Part shown: piece by piece, positions 52,456 to 63,609 of the stretch
Position numbering within the stretch: position 1 is the stretch's first letter
Layout: every line of letters begins with the position of its first letter
Assembly: GCF_006351965.1 (NCBI RefSeq)
Contig: NZ_CP040932.1
Span: forward strand, 1,860,001-1,924,000
DNA: 64,000 bases
Reading direction: 5' to 3'
DNA from: Oceanicola sp. D3
Lineage (GTDB): Bacteria; Pseudomonadota; Alphaproteobacteria; Rhodobacterales; Rhodobacteraceae
Notes under the pieces: generated by a model
What the model saw: only the letters and a program-made list of their open reading frames with translations
What the model was told of the DNA's origin: nothing
The model's database searches: none
Position numbers and translations under genes: made by a program

Positions 52456-53155
52456 GAGCGGGCTCTCCGATGCGCTGCCGTAGCCCCATGAGCGCGGCAT
52501 TAATGGCAAGCGAGGCGACCAGCAGCACTATTCCGAGCGCAAGGGCGAGGGCAAGTTCGCCGCGCGAGGTTTCCAGCGCGATGGCGGTTGTCATCACCCG
52601 GGTCAGGTGGTCGATATTGCCGCCCACGATCATCACCGCGCCGACTTCGGCCATGGCGCGCCCCAGCCCGGCGAGAGCCGCCGTGACCAAGGCTGGCCGC
52701 GCCTCCCACAGAAGGGTTGCCATGGCTTGCGCACGGGTGGCCCGCAGGGCGCGTAGGGTTTCGGAGAATTCGATATCGAGATCGGCCACGATCTGGCGGG
52801 TGAGGGCCGCGATGATGGGGGTGACCAGCACAACCTGCGCAATCACCATTGCAGTTGGTGTGTAGAGCAGCCCGAGCGCTCCAAGCGGCCCGGCGCGTGA
52901 GAGCAGCATGTAAAGCACCAGCCCGACAACGACCGGCGGTAGCCCCATGGCCGATGACACCATCAGCGAAAGCGCCCCGCGCCCGCGAAACCGGCCCACC
53001 GCAAGCAGCGCGCCGAGCGGAAAGCCGATGGCGCAGGCAATGAGCACGGCAAGCCCAGTGACCTGCACGGAAAGCGCCAGAATTTCGAGGAAATCGGCAT
53101 CGGCCCGGACGATCAGCCCGGCCGCTTCGGAAATGGCCTCGCGGAATGCAGACAT
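52448..53155 (-). CDS. tupB: tungstate ABC transporter, permease
   Basis: 235 residues from ATG 53155 with about five membrane helices. The binding-protein-dependent transport signature EFSETLRALRATRAQAMATLLWEA contains the typical ATPase-contact loop, and GRAMAEVGAVMIVGGN is conserved in Tup/Mod permeases. It forms the membrane channel for tungstate. First gene of tupB-tupC-tupA, an order with the binding protein last. Confidence 0.92.
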   Translation of the reverse strand: MSAFREAISEAAGLIVRADADFLEILALSVQVTGLAVLIACAIGFPLGALLAVGRFRGRGALSLMVSSAMGLPPVVVGLVLYMLLSRAGPLGALGLLYTPTAMVIAQVVLVTPIIAALTRQIVADLDIEFSETLRALRATRAQAMATLLWEARPALVTAALAGLGRAMAEVGAVMIVGGNIDHLTRVMTTAIALETSRGELALALALGIVLLVASLAINAALMGLRQRIGEPAHG

Positions 53156-53257
53156 GGCAGCGTGCCCCTCCCTCGGGCCCTCAAGCGGCACTCTAGGAGG
53201 AAATCACACGAAGCGGAAAGCAGACTTTCGACGGTGTTGCGCAGTGATGCGACATGG

Positions 53258-53290
53258 AAAAGGGGCGGCACCGTGGCACCGCCCCTTTTT
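53258..53290 (-). terminator. bidirectional-capable terminator after the outer-membrane protein gene
   Basis: GGGGCGG (53262-53268) pairs with CCGCCCC (53279-53285), flanked by AAAA (53258-53261) and TTTTT (53286-53290). On the minus strand it is a hairpin plus T run that ends the leftward beta-barrel gene. Confidence 0.8.
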
Positions 53291-53311
53291 AGCATTGTCA
53301 TGTCGCCCGGT

Positions 53312-53917
53312 TTAGAACGCGTAGTTCAGGCCCAAAGAGAAGGTGTCGGCGGAGACGTCGTTGCCCGAGGTATCACCGAAGTCATCAAACTGATGGTTCA
53401 GATACTCGCCGCGCAGGCGAATGTTCTCCGTTGCGGCATATTCGAGGCCCGCGCCGAGCACGTAGCCGTCGCCGCTTTCGCCATCGGCGTTGAGGTTGGC
53501 AAAGCCTGCAGTTGCATAGGGCAGGAAGTTGCCAGCGTCATAGCCAAGGCGCCCTTTCAGGGCGAGCACGTCGCCATCGGATTCGCTGCCGCCGGAATCA
53601 AGCTGCAGGCTCTGGTAGGCCAGTTCGCCGCCGTAGACGAGCGAGCCGTTGTCCCAGAGATAGCCGGCTTGTGCACCGAAAGAGTTGTTGATGTCGAAGT
53701 CGGCTTCGTCATCGTCGCCTTCAACCGAGCCGCTGCCGGTGCCGAGCGAAAGACCGGTGTAAAAGCCGGTCCAGTCTGCGCCGAGGTCAACGACGGGGGC
53801 CGGAGCCGTTACGACTTCTTCCACGACGGGCTCTTCGAGGTTGCCTGCAAGGGCGGGAGCGGCCAGCACCGCGGTCAAGGCGACCGGGGTGAGGCTTGTG
53901 AGAATGATCTTACGCAT
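53312..53917 (-). CDS. outer-membrane beta-barrel protein
   Basis: 201 residues. A signal peptide (ILTSLTPVALTAVLAAPALAG) precedes a barrel domain of alternating residues: WTGFYTGLSLGTGSGSVEG, SLVYGGELAYQSLQL, NIRLRGEYLNHQFDDFG. The last residue is phenylalanine (FSLGLNYAF), a standard outer-membrane insertion signal. It belongs to the OmpA/OprH-like porin-family small barrels (Omp_b-brl). Function likely structural or diffusion; not specified by sequence. Confidence 0.9.
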   Translation of the reverse strand: MRKIILTSLTPVALTAVLAAPALAGNLEEPVVEEVVTAPAPVVDLGADWTGFYTGLSLGTGSGSVEGDDDEADFDINNSFGAQAGYLWDNGSLVYGGELAYQSLQLDSGGSESDGDVLALKGRLGYDAGNFLPYATAGFANLNADGESGDGYVLGAGLEYAATENIRLRGEYLNHQFDDFGDTSGNDVSADTFSLGLNYAF

Positions 53918-54063
53918 AGGTATGGTCCTCTGTCCTTATTGCTGCGTCGAATGGAGAACGCTGGCGGGACGGGACCGTTCCTTCACGAAATCCGGCGATT
54001 GCGTGAAGTGACGCGAGGGCAGGGGAGGCATGGGAGAAGGGCGGCTCGAGGCCGTGGGGGGAA

Positions 54064-54153
54064 TGGCGGAGAGACAGGGATTCGAACCCTGGGTGGGCTT
54101 GCACCCACAACGGTTTTCGAGACCGCCCCGTTCGACCACTCCGGCACCTCTCC
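54064..54153 (-). tRNA. tRNA-Ser(CGA)
   Basis: A 90-base class II tRNA on the minus strand. The acceptor GGAGAGG pairs with TCTCTCC, the anticodon loop CTCGAAA gives anticodon CGA, a long variable arm (GTGGGTGCAAGCCCAC) follows, then a T arm CAGGG-TTCGAAT-CCCTG, discriminator G and an encoded CCA (54064-54066). It reads UCG codons. Confidence 0.97.
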
Positions 54154-54389
54154 GCGTTCCTGTGGTCTCAGGTGGCGCGGATGTATAAGAGCGTCGCGGC
54201 GGGCGCAACCCTATTGATGCGCCTTCCGGCGTGTTGATTTTCAGGGTGTGTGTTCTGCCAAGATGCCGGGGCGAGCGATTGGAAGCATCTTTCTCAAATT
54301 ATTGGCATTGGCTTGGAAATGCGCCGCCAAGGGCCTATTGCATAACAACTGCACGACAACCTTGCCCTTTTTCGGGAGCTCCATCGCTC

Positions 54390-55289
54390 ATGTTGCGTTT
54401 TCTTGCCCATTCCTGCTCCGCCGCTGCGCTTGCTCTGGCGGCCCTGCTGGGTGCGCCCGGCCAATTGGCCTTTGCCGAGACAGCAGGCAGCGAGCAGGCC
54501 CAAGCCGGTGCGGAGCCTGCACCGCTGGCGGCGGATGAAACGCAGGCGCTGCTTGAGGCGCTGGGGATGGACAAGCTGTTTCCGATCCTGCGGGAGGAGG
54601 GGCTTGCCTATTCCAAGGCGCTGGAGAGCGAGCTGTTTCCCGGTGCAGGTGGAGAGGCGTGGCAGGGGATGGTGGGCGAGATCTACGCCCTCGACCGGCT
54701 CGACAAGGTGATGGCGCGGCATCTGGCAGAGGAGATGGCCGGGGTCGACGTTGCGCCGCTCATGGAGTTTCTCACAAGCGAGCGTGGCCGCAGGATCGTG
54801 ACGCTGGAAGTGACCGCCCGCGAGGCTTTGCTGGACGAGACGGTCGAGCAGATGAGCCGGGATGCCTATGACGAGTTGCGTGGTGAAGAGTCGCCCCGGC
54901 TGGACGCCCTGCGGGGCTATATCGAGGCAAACGATCTGGTTGAGAGCAACATTGCCGGTGCGCTCAACGCAAACTTCGCTTTCTATCAGGGCCTTGCCGC
55001 TGGCGGGGCGCTGCCGGCGGAGATGAGCGAAGAAGACATGCTGCGCGATGTCTGGATGCAGGAACCTGATATTCGGGAAGAGACGGAAAGCTGGGTTTGG
55101 TCTTACCTCGCCCTGGCCTATCGTCCGCTGGAAGATGCCGACATCGAGGCCTACACCGCTATTTCGAAAACGCCGGAAGGGCGGGCTTTGAACCGGGCGA
55201 TGTTTGCCGCTTTCGATAAGCTCTTTGCCGATATCTCCCGCGACCTCGGCCTTGCCGCCTCGCGCTTCATGGTCAGCGAAGACATCTGA
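54390..55289 (+). CDS. exported DUF2059 domain protein
   Basis: 299 residues from ATG 54390, chosen for its signal peptide (SAAALALAALLGAPGQLAFAE); GGAG lies 11 bases upstream. The C-terminal part has DIEAYTAISKTPEGRALNRAMFAAFD, the DUF2059 pattern, and an earlier copy-like LMEFLTSERGRRIVTLEVTAREA. These proteins are helical and periplasmic; function is unknown. Followed by the rplU promoter. Confidence 0.82.
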   Translation: MLRFLAHSCSAAALALAALLGAPGQLAFAETAGSEQAQAGAEPAPLAADETQALLEALGMDKLFPILREEGLAYSKALESELFPGAGGEAWQGMVGEIYALDRLDKVMARHLAEEMAGVDVAPLMEFLTSERGRRIVTLEVTAREALLDETVEQMSRDAYDELRGEESPRLDALRGYIEANDLVESNIAGALNANFAFYQGLAAGGALPAEMSEEDMLRDVWMQEPDIREETESWVWSYLALAYRPLEDADIEAYTAISKTPEGRALNRAMFAAFDKLFADISRDLGLAASRFMVSEDI

Positions 55290-55302
55290 GGCCCCGGCGC
55301 GA

Positions 55303-55330
55303 GGGGGGCAGATTGCCCGCCCTAGGGTAC
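55303..55330 (+). repeat. short dispersed repeat, copy 3 (degenerate)
   Basis: GGGGGCAGATTGCCCGCCC and then TAGGGTAC resembles copy 2 at 30681-30710 at about 20 of 25 positions. It lies between the DUF2059 gene and the rplU promoter. Confidence 0.4.
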
Positions 55331-55339
55331 GACGCCCCC

Positions 55340-55368
55340 TTGACAGGAAGGGCTTTCCGCCCGATAAG
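55340..55368 (+). promoter_or_regulatory. rplU-rpmA promoter
   Basis: TTGACA (55340-55345) and GATAAG (55363-55368) are separated by exactly 17 bases. It leaves a leader of about 130 bases before the rplU start. Confidence 0.75.
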
Positions 55369-55505
55369 CCGCGCTCTACCCGGTAAAGGGTGGAAAATGC
55401 ACGTAACAAGGCCCATTTGAAGGGCACGCTGTTCGAGGTGGCCGATAGGCTGGCAACGCCCCGTGAAGGGGGACCGCAGGAACGCGAAAGAGTAAGGAAG
55501 ATCAG

Positions 55506-56192
55506 ATGTTTGCGGTTATGAAAACCGGCGGCAAGCAGTACAAGGTGGCGAGCGGCGATGTGCTGCGCGTCGAGAAGCTGGCCGCAGAGGCGGGTGAAAC
55601 CGTCCAGTTCAACGAGATTCTCATGGTTGGTTCCACCGTCGGCTCCCCGATGGTTGACGGCGCTGCAGTGCAGGCCGAAGTGATCGACCAGATCAAAGGC
55701 GAAAAGGTTATCCATTTCGTCAAGCGCCGCCGTAAGCACGGCTCCAAGCGCACCAAGGGCCACCGCCAGCAGCTGACCCTGCTGCGCGTCACCGACATCC
55801 TCGAAAAGGGTGGTGACAAGTCTGGTGTGAAGGCCGCCATCGGCGCTGGCTCCGTTTCGGGTGCCGCCGTGGCTGCTGCCGTGAAGGACGCGCCGAAGAA
55901 GGCCGCCAAGAAGGCCGAAGAGAAGCCCGCCGCCAAGAAGGCCGAGGCTCCGAAAGAAGAAAAGAAAGCCGCTCCCAAGAAAGCCGCTAAGGCCGAGGGT
56001 GGCGACGATCTCAAGCAACTCTCGGGTGTTGGCCCGGCGCTTGAGAAGAAACTGCATGAAGCGGGCGTGACCACTTTCGCCCAGATCGCCGCCTGGACCG
56101 CAGACGATATTGCCGCAATGGACGAAAAGCTTTCGTTCAAGGGCCGTATCGAGCGTGAAGGTTGGGTCGAGCAGGCCAAAGATCTGGCCTGA
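55506..56192 (+). CDS. rplU: 50S ribosomal protein L21 with a C-terminal helix-hairpin-helix extension
   Basis: 228 residues. Residues 1-100 are standard L21 ([25 protein letters not shown], then [20 protein letters not shown]). Residues 101-165 are a Lys/Ala/Glu-rich linker, and about 168-228 form a helix-hairpin-helix-like domain ([21 protein letters not shown]), similar to the one at the end of some NADH-quinone oxidoreductase and DUF4332 proteins. Normal L21 has about 100 residues, so this is more than double. It binds 23S rRNA in the large subunit; the extension function is unknown. First of the rplU-rpmA operon. Confidence 0.95.
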   Translation: MFAVMKTGGKQYKVASGDVLRVEKLAAEAGETVQFNEILMVGSTVGSPMVDGAAVQAEVIDQIKGEKVIHFVKRRRKHGSKRTKGHRQQLTLLRVTDILEKGGDKSGVKAAIGAGSVSGAAVAAAVKDAPKKAAKKAEEKPAAKKAEAPKEEKKAAPKKAAKAEGGDDLKQLSGVGPALEKKLHEAGVTTFAQIAAWTADDIAAMDEKLSFKGRIEREGWVEQAKDLA

Positions 56193-56213
56193 GCCGAGAA
56201 GGAGTAGAGAGAT

Positions 56214-56483
56214 ATGGCACACAAGAAAGCAGGCGGTTCTTCCCGTAACGGCCGCGATTCCGCAGGCCGTCGCCTCGGCGTCAAGAAGTTCGGCGGCGAA
56301 GCCGTCATCCCCGGCAACATCATCGTGCGTCAGCGCGGCACCAAGTGGTGGCCGGGCGAGGGCGTGGGCCTTGGCAAAGATCACACCATCTTTGCGACGT
56401 CCGAAGGCAACGTGAAGTTCCACAAGGGCATCAAAGGCCGCACCTTTATTTCGGTTCTCCCGGTGGCGGAGGCCGCTGAGTAA
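56214..56483 (+). CDS. rpmA: 50S ribosomal protein L27
   Basis: 89 residues. [31 protein letters not shown] is the typical L27 start, with [15 protein letters not shown] next. L27 lies near the peptidyl-transferase centre. The start follows rplU by 21 bases, with AAGGAG upstream, and a strong hairpin terminator follows. Confidence 0.97.
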   Translation: MAHKKAGGSSRNGRDSAGRRLGVKKFGGEAVIPGNIIVRQRGTKWWPGEGVGLGKDHTIFATSEGNVKFHKGIKGRTFISVLPVAEAAE

Positions 56484-56511
56484 GCCGGACCCGAAGCGAA
56501 ATCACATTTCC

Positions 56512-56552
56512 GGGGGGGACGGCAGGCGCCGATCCCCCCCGCTGCGTTTTTG
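56512..56552 (+). terminator. terminator of rplU-rpmA
   Basis: GGGGGGGA (56512-56519) pairs with TCCCCCCC (56533-56540) around a 13-base loop; the T run (GTTTTTG) begins seven bases later. Confidence 0.6.
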
Positions 56553-56631
56553 GGCCATAGTTGGCCCGGCGGAGAGGGAAGGGGACCCTGCCGCACGCCG
56601 GAAACCCGGCACACCGGAGGAGTAACGACCG

Positions 56632-57183
56632 ATGCAACAGGACCGGATCACCGGACAGCCCGTCATTGCCGCAGAGCGCGTGACATTGCGCCCGCTGCAA
56701 CAAAGCGATGCGGGCCTGATCACGCTCTATGCCAGTGATGAGCGTGTGGCCCGCGCCACCCGGCATTTGCCGCACCCCCTGCCGCCCGGCACCGCTGAAG
56801 CGTTCATCCGGGGCTCCCATGCCGAAAACCGGCGCGAGCATGTTTGGGCGATTGATGGCACCGCCGCAGGCATGGGCGAGCTGGTGGGGATTGTCGCATT
56901 GGCGCTGATGGAGGCCGAGAAGGGCCGCAAGCAGAGCGAGATCCGGTATTGGGTTGCGCCTGCGATGTGGAACACCGGCATTGCCTCCGAAGCGGTGGCG
57001 GCCATGGTGGAGGCCAACCCGCAAGACTCCGACACCATGTTTGCCGAGGTCTTTCAGGACAACCCGGCCTCGGCGCGGGTGCTGACCAATGCGGGCTTTG
57101 AATACCTTGGCGATGCCGAGGCCTTCTCTGTGAGCCGCGCGGGCACGGTGCCAACCTGGACCTATCTCAAGAAATTCGGCTGA
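56632..57183 (+). CDS. GNAT family N-acetyltransferase, first of a pair
   Basis: 183 residues with GGAGGAG upstream. GNAT signals are LRPLQQSDAGLITLYASDE near the start and NTGIASEAVAAMVEANPQDSDTMFAEVFQDNPASARVLTNAGFEYLG (acetyl-CoA and substrate motifs). It resembles ribosomal-protein-alanine acetyltransferase relatives (RimJ/RimL type). The substrate is unknown. It begins the GNAT-GNAT-obgE-proB run and precedes the second GNAT gene by four bases. Confidence 0.88.
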   Translation: MQQDRITGQPVIAAERVTLRPLQQSDAGLITLYASDERVARATRHLPHPLPPGTAEAFIRGSHAENRREHVWAIDGTAAGMGELVGIVALALMEAEKGRKQSEIRYWVAPAMWNTGIASEAVAAMVEANPQDSDTMFAEVFQDNPASARVLTNAGFEYLGDAEAFSVSRAGTVPTWTYLKKFG

Positions 57184-57187
57184 ATCC

Positions 57188-59861
<2,674 letters not shown>

Positions 59862-59958
59862 GGGCAGCTCATTGGCCCTTGCGGGTCTCTTCGCAGCTTC
59901 TGCGTCACTACCCCGCCCATGCGATGAATGGCCATGAGGCCACGAAGAGCGGCCCGGC

Positions 59959-60591
59959 TTACGCCTTCGCCAGCGCCACCTCCAAGTCTTCATAGCCAGT
60001 GAACCGCCGCTCGAAGATGAGGCCGAGGGTATCGGCGTGTTTTTTCGCCAGTTCGGTCAGTTCTGGGTCATCCGTTTGCGCCTGATACACCAGTTTTTCG
60101 TAATGGCCGAAGTACATGTCTTTCAGCTCTGGGTGCTTGTCGAACTTTAGCGGCTTGGTCACGAAGGCATCGAATTGGCGGACGAGGAAGTCGGTCAGGT
60201 AGAAGGCGGTGATTTCGTCGTCATGGGCGGCAAAGGCGGCGTTGCCTTCGAAGAAGCTGTAGCAATGTGGCCCTGGCACCATTTCGACGCCCAGTTTCGC
60301 GCAGCGCGCCTCCAGCAGCCCGCCAGTGCCGCAATCGGCGTAGACCACGAAGATACGTTCGAAGTTTTCCCGGTGTATGCGCACTGCCGCCTCCACCGCA
60401 TCGGGGATCCCCTCGGGGCGGTTGTGCAGGATCGCGGGCAGGCAGGTGAGCGCCATGTGGTGCCAATGGTTGGCTTCGATCAGCGTAAGGATCTCGCGGG
60501 CGAGGGCACCGCAGGCGATGAGCAGCAGTTTGCCTTGGCCTTCCGGCGCAAGGCCCTGTTCCGTGAGTTTGCTATCGCTGGAAAGTTTCAT
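59959..60591 (-). CDS. DUF1638 domain-containing protein of the corrinoid C1 cluster
   Basis: 210 residues. GKLLLIACGALAREILTLIEANHW near the start and RIFVVYADCGTGGLLEARCAKLGVEMVPGPHCYSFFEG (four cysteines) are the DUF1638 pattern; the cysteines suggest a metal or cobalamin-linked role. These proteins occur beside methylamine/betaine corrinoid methyltransferase genes. It diverges from a TetR gene, with an operator in the 56-bp gap. Confidence 0.88.
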   Translation of the reverse strand: MKLSSDSKLTEQGLAPEGQGKLLLIACGALAREILTLIEANHWHHMALTCLPAILHNRPEGIPDAVEAAVRIHRENFERIFVVYADCGTGGLLEARCAKLGVEMVPGPHCYSFFEGNAAFAAHDDEITAFYLTDFLVRQFDAFVTKPLKFDKHPELKDMYFGHYEKLVYQAQTDDPELTELAKKHADTLGLIFERRFTGYEDLEVALAKA

Positions 60592-60613
60592 TGCGGGGCT
60601 CGCAGAATCGAAT

Positions 60614-60625
60614 TGACCGCGGTCA
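60614..60625. promoter_or_regulatory. palindromic operator between DUF1638 and tetR-type genes
   Basis: TGACCGCGGTCA is a perfect 12-bp palindrome in the 56 bases between the two divergent start codons, the position expected for an autoregulated TetR-family site. No other copy was found in the window. Confidence 0.75.
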
Positions 60626-60647
60626 TATTTAGCGGCACGAAGCGGGC

Positions 60648-61223
60648 ATGACAGAGCCTATTCAGCCCCGTGCCCGCGCCACCCGTGCAAATCTGACAGC
60701 CGCCGCAGAAGCCATCGTGGCCCAAGAGGGGTTTGGCGGTTTGCGTGTGGAGCAGGTGGTGAAGGCGGCGGGTGTGGCCAAGGGCACGTTTTTCACGCAT
60801 TTCGCGGATAAGGACGTGCTGATGGAGCGGCTCGTGGCCGGGCGCATTTCGCGGCTGCTCGACGCGCTGCAAACCGCGCGTCGGCCCAGCAGCGCCAAGG
60901 GGCTGGCGGCCACGCTTGGCCCGATCATCGATCTGCTGACCTGCGAGCGATATGTCTTCGATCTGGTTCAACGGGCCTCCCTTGCAGATGGGCCGATTGC
61001 AGAGGCGCTTTCGCGGTTGGATATCATCCTGACCGGCTGGTTTGGCGGGCTTTTCGGGGCACCGCCCTTTCGCACCGATCTGCCACCGAAGGTGATGGCG
61101 GAGGGTATACGCGCCTTCACGCTCATGGCGATGGCCCGCCACGTCGCCCGGCCCGGAAAAGCAACGGATCCGGGCAAGGCACTGGCGGTCCATGTCGAGG
61201 CCTTTCTGATGCCGCCGGGCTGA
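60648..61223 (+). CDS. TetR/AcrR family transcriptional regulator
   Basis: 191 residues. The helix-turn-helix is GLRVEQVVKAAGVAKGTFFTHFADKDVLMERL (about residues 31-62). The C-terminal ligand domain has no family I can name. It sits between the DUF1638 and corrinoid-protein genes, so it likely regulates the cluster, either by a methylated substrate or a C1 intermediate. It converges with the corrinoid-protein gene, ending 12 bases away. Confidence 0.9.
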   Translation: MTEPIQPRARATRANLTAAAEAIVAQEGFGGLRVEQVVKAAGVAKGTFFTHFADKDVLMERLVAGRISRLLDALQTARRPSSAKGLAATLGPIIDLLTCERYVFDLVQRASLADGPIAEALSRLDIILTGWFGGLFGAPPFRTDLPPKVMAEGIRAFTLMAMARHVARPGKATDPGKALAVHVEAFLMPPG

Positions 61224-61235
61224 CCCGGCAGGCAT

Positions 61236-61940
61236 TCAGCCCGCCATCTGGTTGTGCTTGCGCGAGATGAACTGCTTGGCGGTTTCCACCGCCACGGCGG
61301 CATCGCGGCAATAGGCATCGGCCCCGATGGCCTTGCCGAACTCTTCGTTCAGCGGAGCACCCCCGACGAGCACGATATAATCCTCACGCATGCCTTGTTC
61401 GACCAGCGCGTCGATCACCACCTTCATGTAGGGCATGGTGGTGGTGAGCAGGGCGGACATGCCCAGAATATCGGCCTCTTCACGCTTGAGCGCGTCGAGA
61501 TAGTCTTCGACCGGGTTGTTGATGCCGAGGTCGACCACCTCGAAGCCCGCGCCCTCCATCATCATCGACACGAGGTTCTTGCCGATGTCGTGGATGTCGC
61601 CCTTCACCGTGCCGATCACCATCTTGCCCATGCGTGGCGCGCCGGTTTCTACCAGCAGCGGCTTGAGGATGTGCATGCCGGCCTTCATCGCGTTGGCCGC
61701 CAGCAGCACCTCGGGCACGAACAGGATGCCATCGCGGAAGTCGTCGCCCACCACTTTCATGCCTGCAACAAGGGCTTGGGTCAGGATGTCATAGGGGGTC
61801 CAGCCGCGCTCCAGCAGGATGTTCACACCTTCTTCGATCTCCTCCTTGAGGCCATCGTAAAGGTCATCATGCATCTGGGCGGTCAGATCCTCGTCGGAGA
61901 GTTCCGAAAGAATGATGTCGTCTTCTTCATCCGCAGACAT
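61236..61940 (-). CDS. corrinoid (B12)-binding methyltransferase protein, MtbC/MttC-like
   Basis: 234 residues from ATG 61940. AAGGAA 7 bases upstream favours this over ATG 61946. A helical cap domain (about residues 20-100) precedes the B12 domain with GDIHDIGKN (His117 as lower cobalt ligand), DLGINNPVEDYL and IVLVGGAPLNEEFGKAIGAD. It carries the methyl group on cobalt between a substrate methyltransferase and the THF methyltransferase. It ends 12 bases from the TetR gene. Confidence 0.93.
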   Translation of the reverse strand: MSADEEDDIILSELSDEDLTAQMHDDLYDGLKEEIEEGVNILLERGWTPYDILTQALVAGMKVVGDDFRDGILFVPEVLLAANAMKAGMHILKPLLVETGAPRMGKMVIGTVKGDIHDIGKNLVSMMMEGAGFEVVDLGINNPVEDYLDALKREEADILGMSALLTTTMPYMKVVIDALVEQGMREDYIVLVGGAPLNEEFGKAIGADAYCRDAAVAVETAKQFISRKHNQMAG

Positions 61941-62168
61941 GGGCATTTCCTTTGTGGGGCCCGGGCGGGGCCTCTTGCGGTTTGTACTATTCTGCCATGG
62001 CCAGAATGTTGTGCGGGCACTTTCCGATTTGCGACATGGCACGCGCTTTTGCCGACTTATAGCGGGGATTTGCACCAGTGTGGCGCGAAAAATATGCATG
62101 AAGGTCATGCGGTTCTTTCAAATGTTCGCCGTATGTTCTATATTCACCCCAAGCAGCGAGGTGCGGCT

Positions 62169-63278
62169 ATGGGATTTGAGGAGTCAGCGGCTGGCGGGTG
62201 GACCATGCCAGAGCATCGGCGGCGAGGGCGCGCGGCGCTTTCGAATGTGGCCAATCGGTTTGACGCCTACGCGGTTGAGCGTGTGGACGACGGCTGGGAA
62301 AGCGGGGCGGAGGAGGGGCTGCCACCGCTGCGCACCGAGGTGGCGCTGGAGAACCCGCGCAGGATCATCAGCCGCAACAGCTCGCCCGATCTGAGTTTCG
62401 ATCGCTCGGTGAACGCCTATCGCGGTTGTGAGCATGGCTGCATCTACTGTTTTGCTCGCCCGACGCATGCCTACCTCGGCTACTCTCCGGGCCTCGACTT
62501 TGAAACCAAGCTGGTGGCCAAGCCCAGTGCGCCGGAGCGGCTGGCGGCCGAGTTGCGCAATCCACGCTACGAGGTGGCCCCGATCGCCATGGGCACCAAT
62601 ACCGACCCGTATCAGCCAATCGAGCGGACGCATCGGATTACCCGGAGGCTGCTGGAGGTGCTGCGGGCGCATAATCACCCTGTGGGCATCGTCACCAAGG
62701 GCAGCCTGATTGAGCGTGATCTGGATATTCTGGGCGATATGGGCTGGGAGGGGCTGGCGCGGGTTGGCATCTCGATCACCACGCTGGATGACGGGCTGGC
62801 GCGCAAGATGGAGCCGAGAGTGCCCGGCCCGGCGCGGCGGCTGAAGATGATTGAGCGGCTGGCCGGGGCGGGGGTGCAGGTGCGGGTGATGGCCTCGCCG
62901 ATGATCCCCGGGCTGACGGACCACGAGCTGGAAAAGATCATGGAGGCGGCGCGAGATGCGGGTGCGGTGGCGGCGAGCTATATTGTACTGCGGCTGCCGC
63001 GCGAGGTCTCGCCGCTGTTTCGTGACTGGCTGGAAGCCAATGTGCCGGATCGCGCCAGCCGTGTGATGGCGCGGGTGCGTGAGATGCACGGCGGGCGCGA
63101 TTATGACCCGGAGTGGGGCCGCCGGATGAAGGGGCAGGGCACCCATGCGGCGCTGCTCTCGCATCGCTTTGAGGTGGCCAGCAAGCGGCTGGGGCTGAAG
63201 CGCAACCTGCTACCGCTGCGCTGCGATCTGTTCAAGGTGCCGCCAAAGCCGGGGGATCAACTGGACCTGTTTGGCTAG
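62169..63278 (+). CDS. PA0069-like radical SAM protein
   Basis: 369 residues from ATG 62169, chosen because conserved sequence begins here; the longer open frame upstream is antisense to the corrinoid gene. The radical SAM cluster is Cys87-Cys91-Cys94 in CEHGCIYC. Further motifs are GTNTDPYQPIERTHRITR, VGIVTKGSLIERDLD, and RVGISITTLDD, as in the spore-photolyase-related SplB-like group. Function is unknown; some members act on DNA photoproducts but this one lacks evidence of that. Confidence 0.9.
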   Translation: MGFEESAAGGWTMPEHRRRGRAALSNVANRFDAYAVERVDDGWESGAEEGLPPLRTEVALENPRRIISRNSSPDLSFDRSVNAYRGCEHGCIYCFARPTHAYLGYSPGLDFETKLVAKPSAPERLAAELRNPRYEVAPIAMGTNTDPYQPIERTHRITRRLLEVLRAHNHPVGIVTKGSLIERDLDILGDMGWEGLARVGISITTLDDGLARKMEPRVPGPARRLKMIERLAGAGVQVRVMASPMIPGLTDHELEKIMEAARDAGAVAASYIVLRLPREVSPLFRDWLEANVPDRASRVMARVREMHGGRDYDPEWGRRMKGQGTHAALLSHRFEVASKRLGLKRNLLPLRCDLFKVPPKPGDQLDLFG

Positions 63279-63290
63279 GTTGGATGCGCC

Positions 63291-63608
63291 TCAGGCCTCG
63301 CTCTGGCTGTCTTGCCATTTGGCGTGGCGCTTTTTCGAGACTGATATGACAACAAGGGCGAGGGTGAAGACTGCCCCAGTGATCAGGCCGGGCGCGACGA
63401 CGAGCAGAAGGAAGTCTTCACGGCTCAGATCCATCGACGAGGTCGTGGGGCAATGCGCGGCGTAGTTGGTATGGCCGCAGCTTAGGCCCGTCATCACGTT
63501 GTAGGCGATGATCCAAACGATGATGCAAACGCCGGTAAGAAGAAACAGCGTGATCCCCGCGATTTGCAGCAGCAGGTGGCCGAGCGGGCGGCGCGGCTGA
63601 TTGGGCAT
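63291..63608 (-). CDS. small membrane protein of unknown function
   Basis: 105 residues from ATG 63608, three bases after the end of the methyltransferase gene. Two membrane helices (LLLQIAGITLFLLTGVCIIVWIIAY and FLLLVVAPGLITGAVFTLALVVIS) flank a loop with two cysteines (LSCGHTNYAAHCPTT). No family recognised. Probably co-transcribed with the homocysteine methyltransferase gene. Confidence 0.7.
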   Translation of the reverse strand: MPNQPRRPLGHLLLQIAGITLFLLTGVCIIVWIIAYNVMTGLSCGHTNYAAHCPTTSSMDLSREDFLLLVVAPGLITGAVFTLALVVISVSKKRHAKWQDSQSEA

Positions 63609-63609
63609 C

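Noticed and set aside
61254-62168. N-terminal extension of the radical SAM protein
   Set aside because: This stretch is antisense to the corrinoid-protein gene, and the conserved protein starts at 62169.
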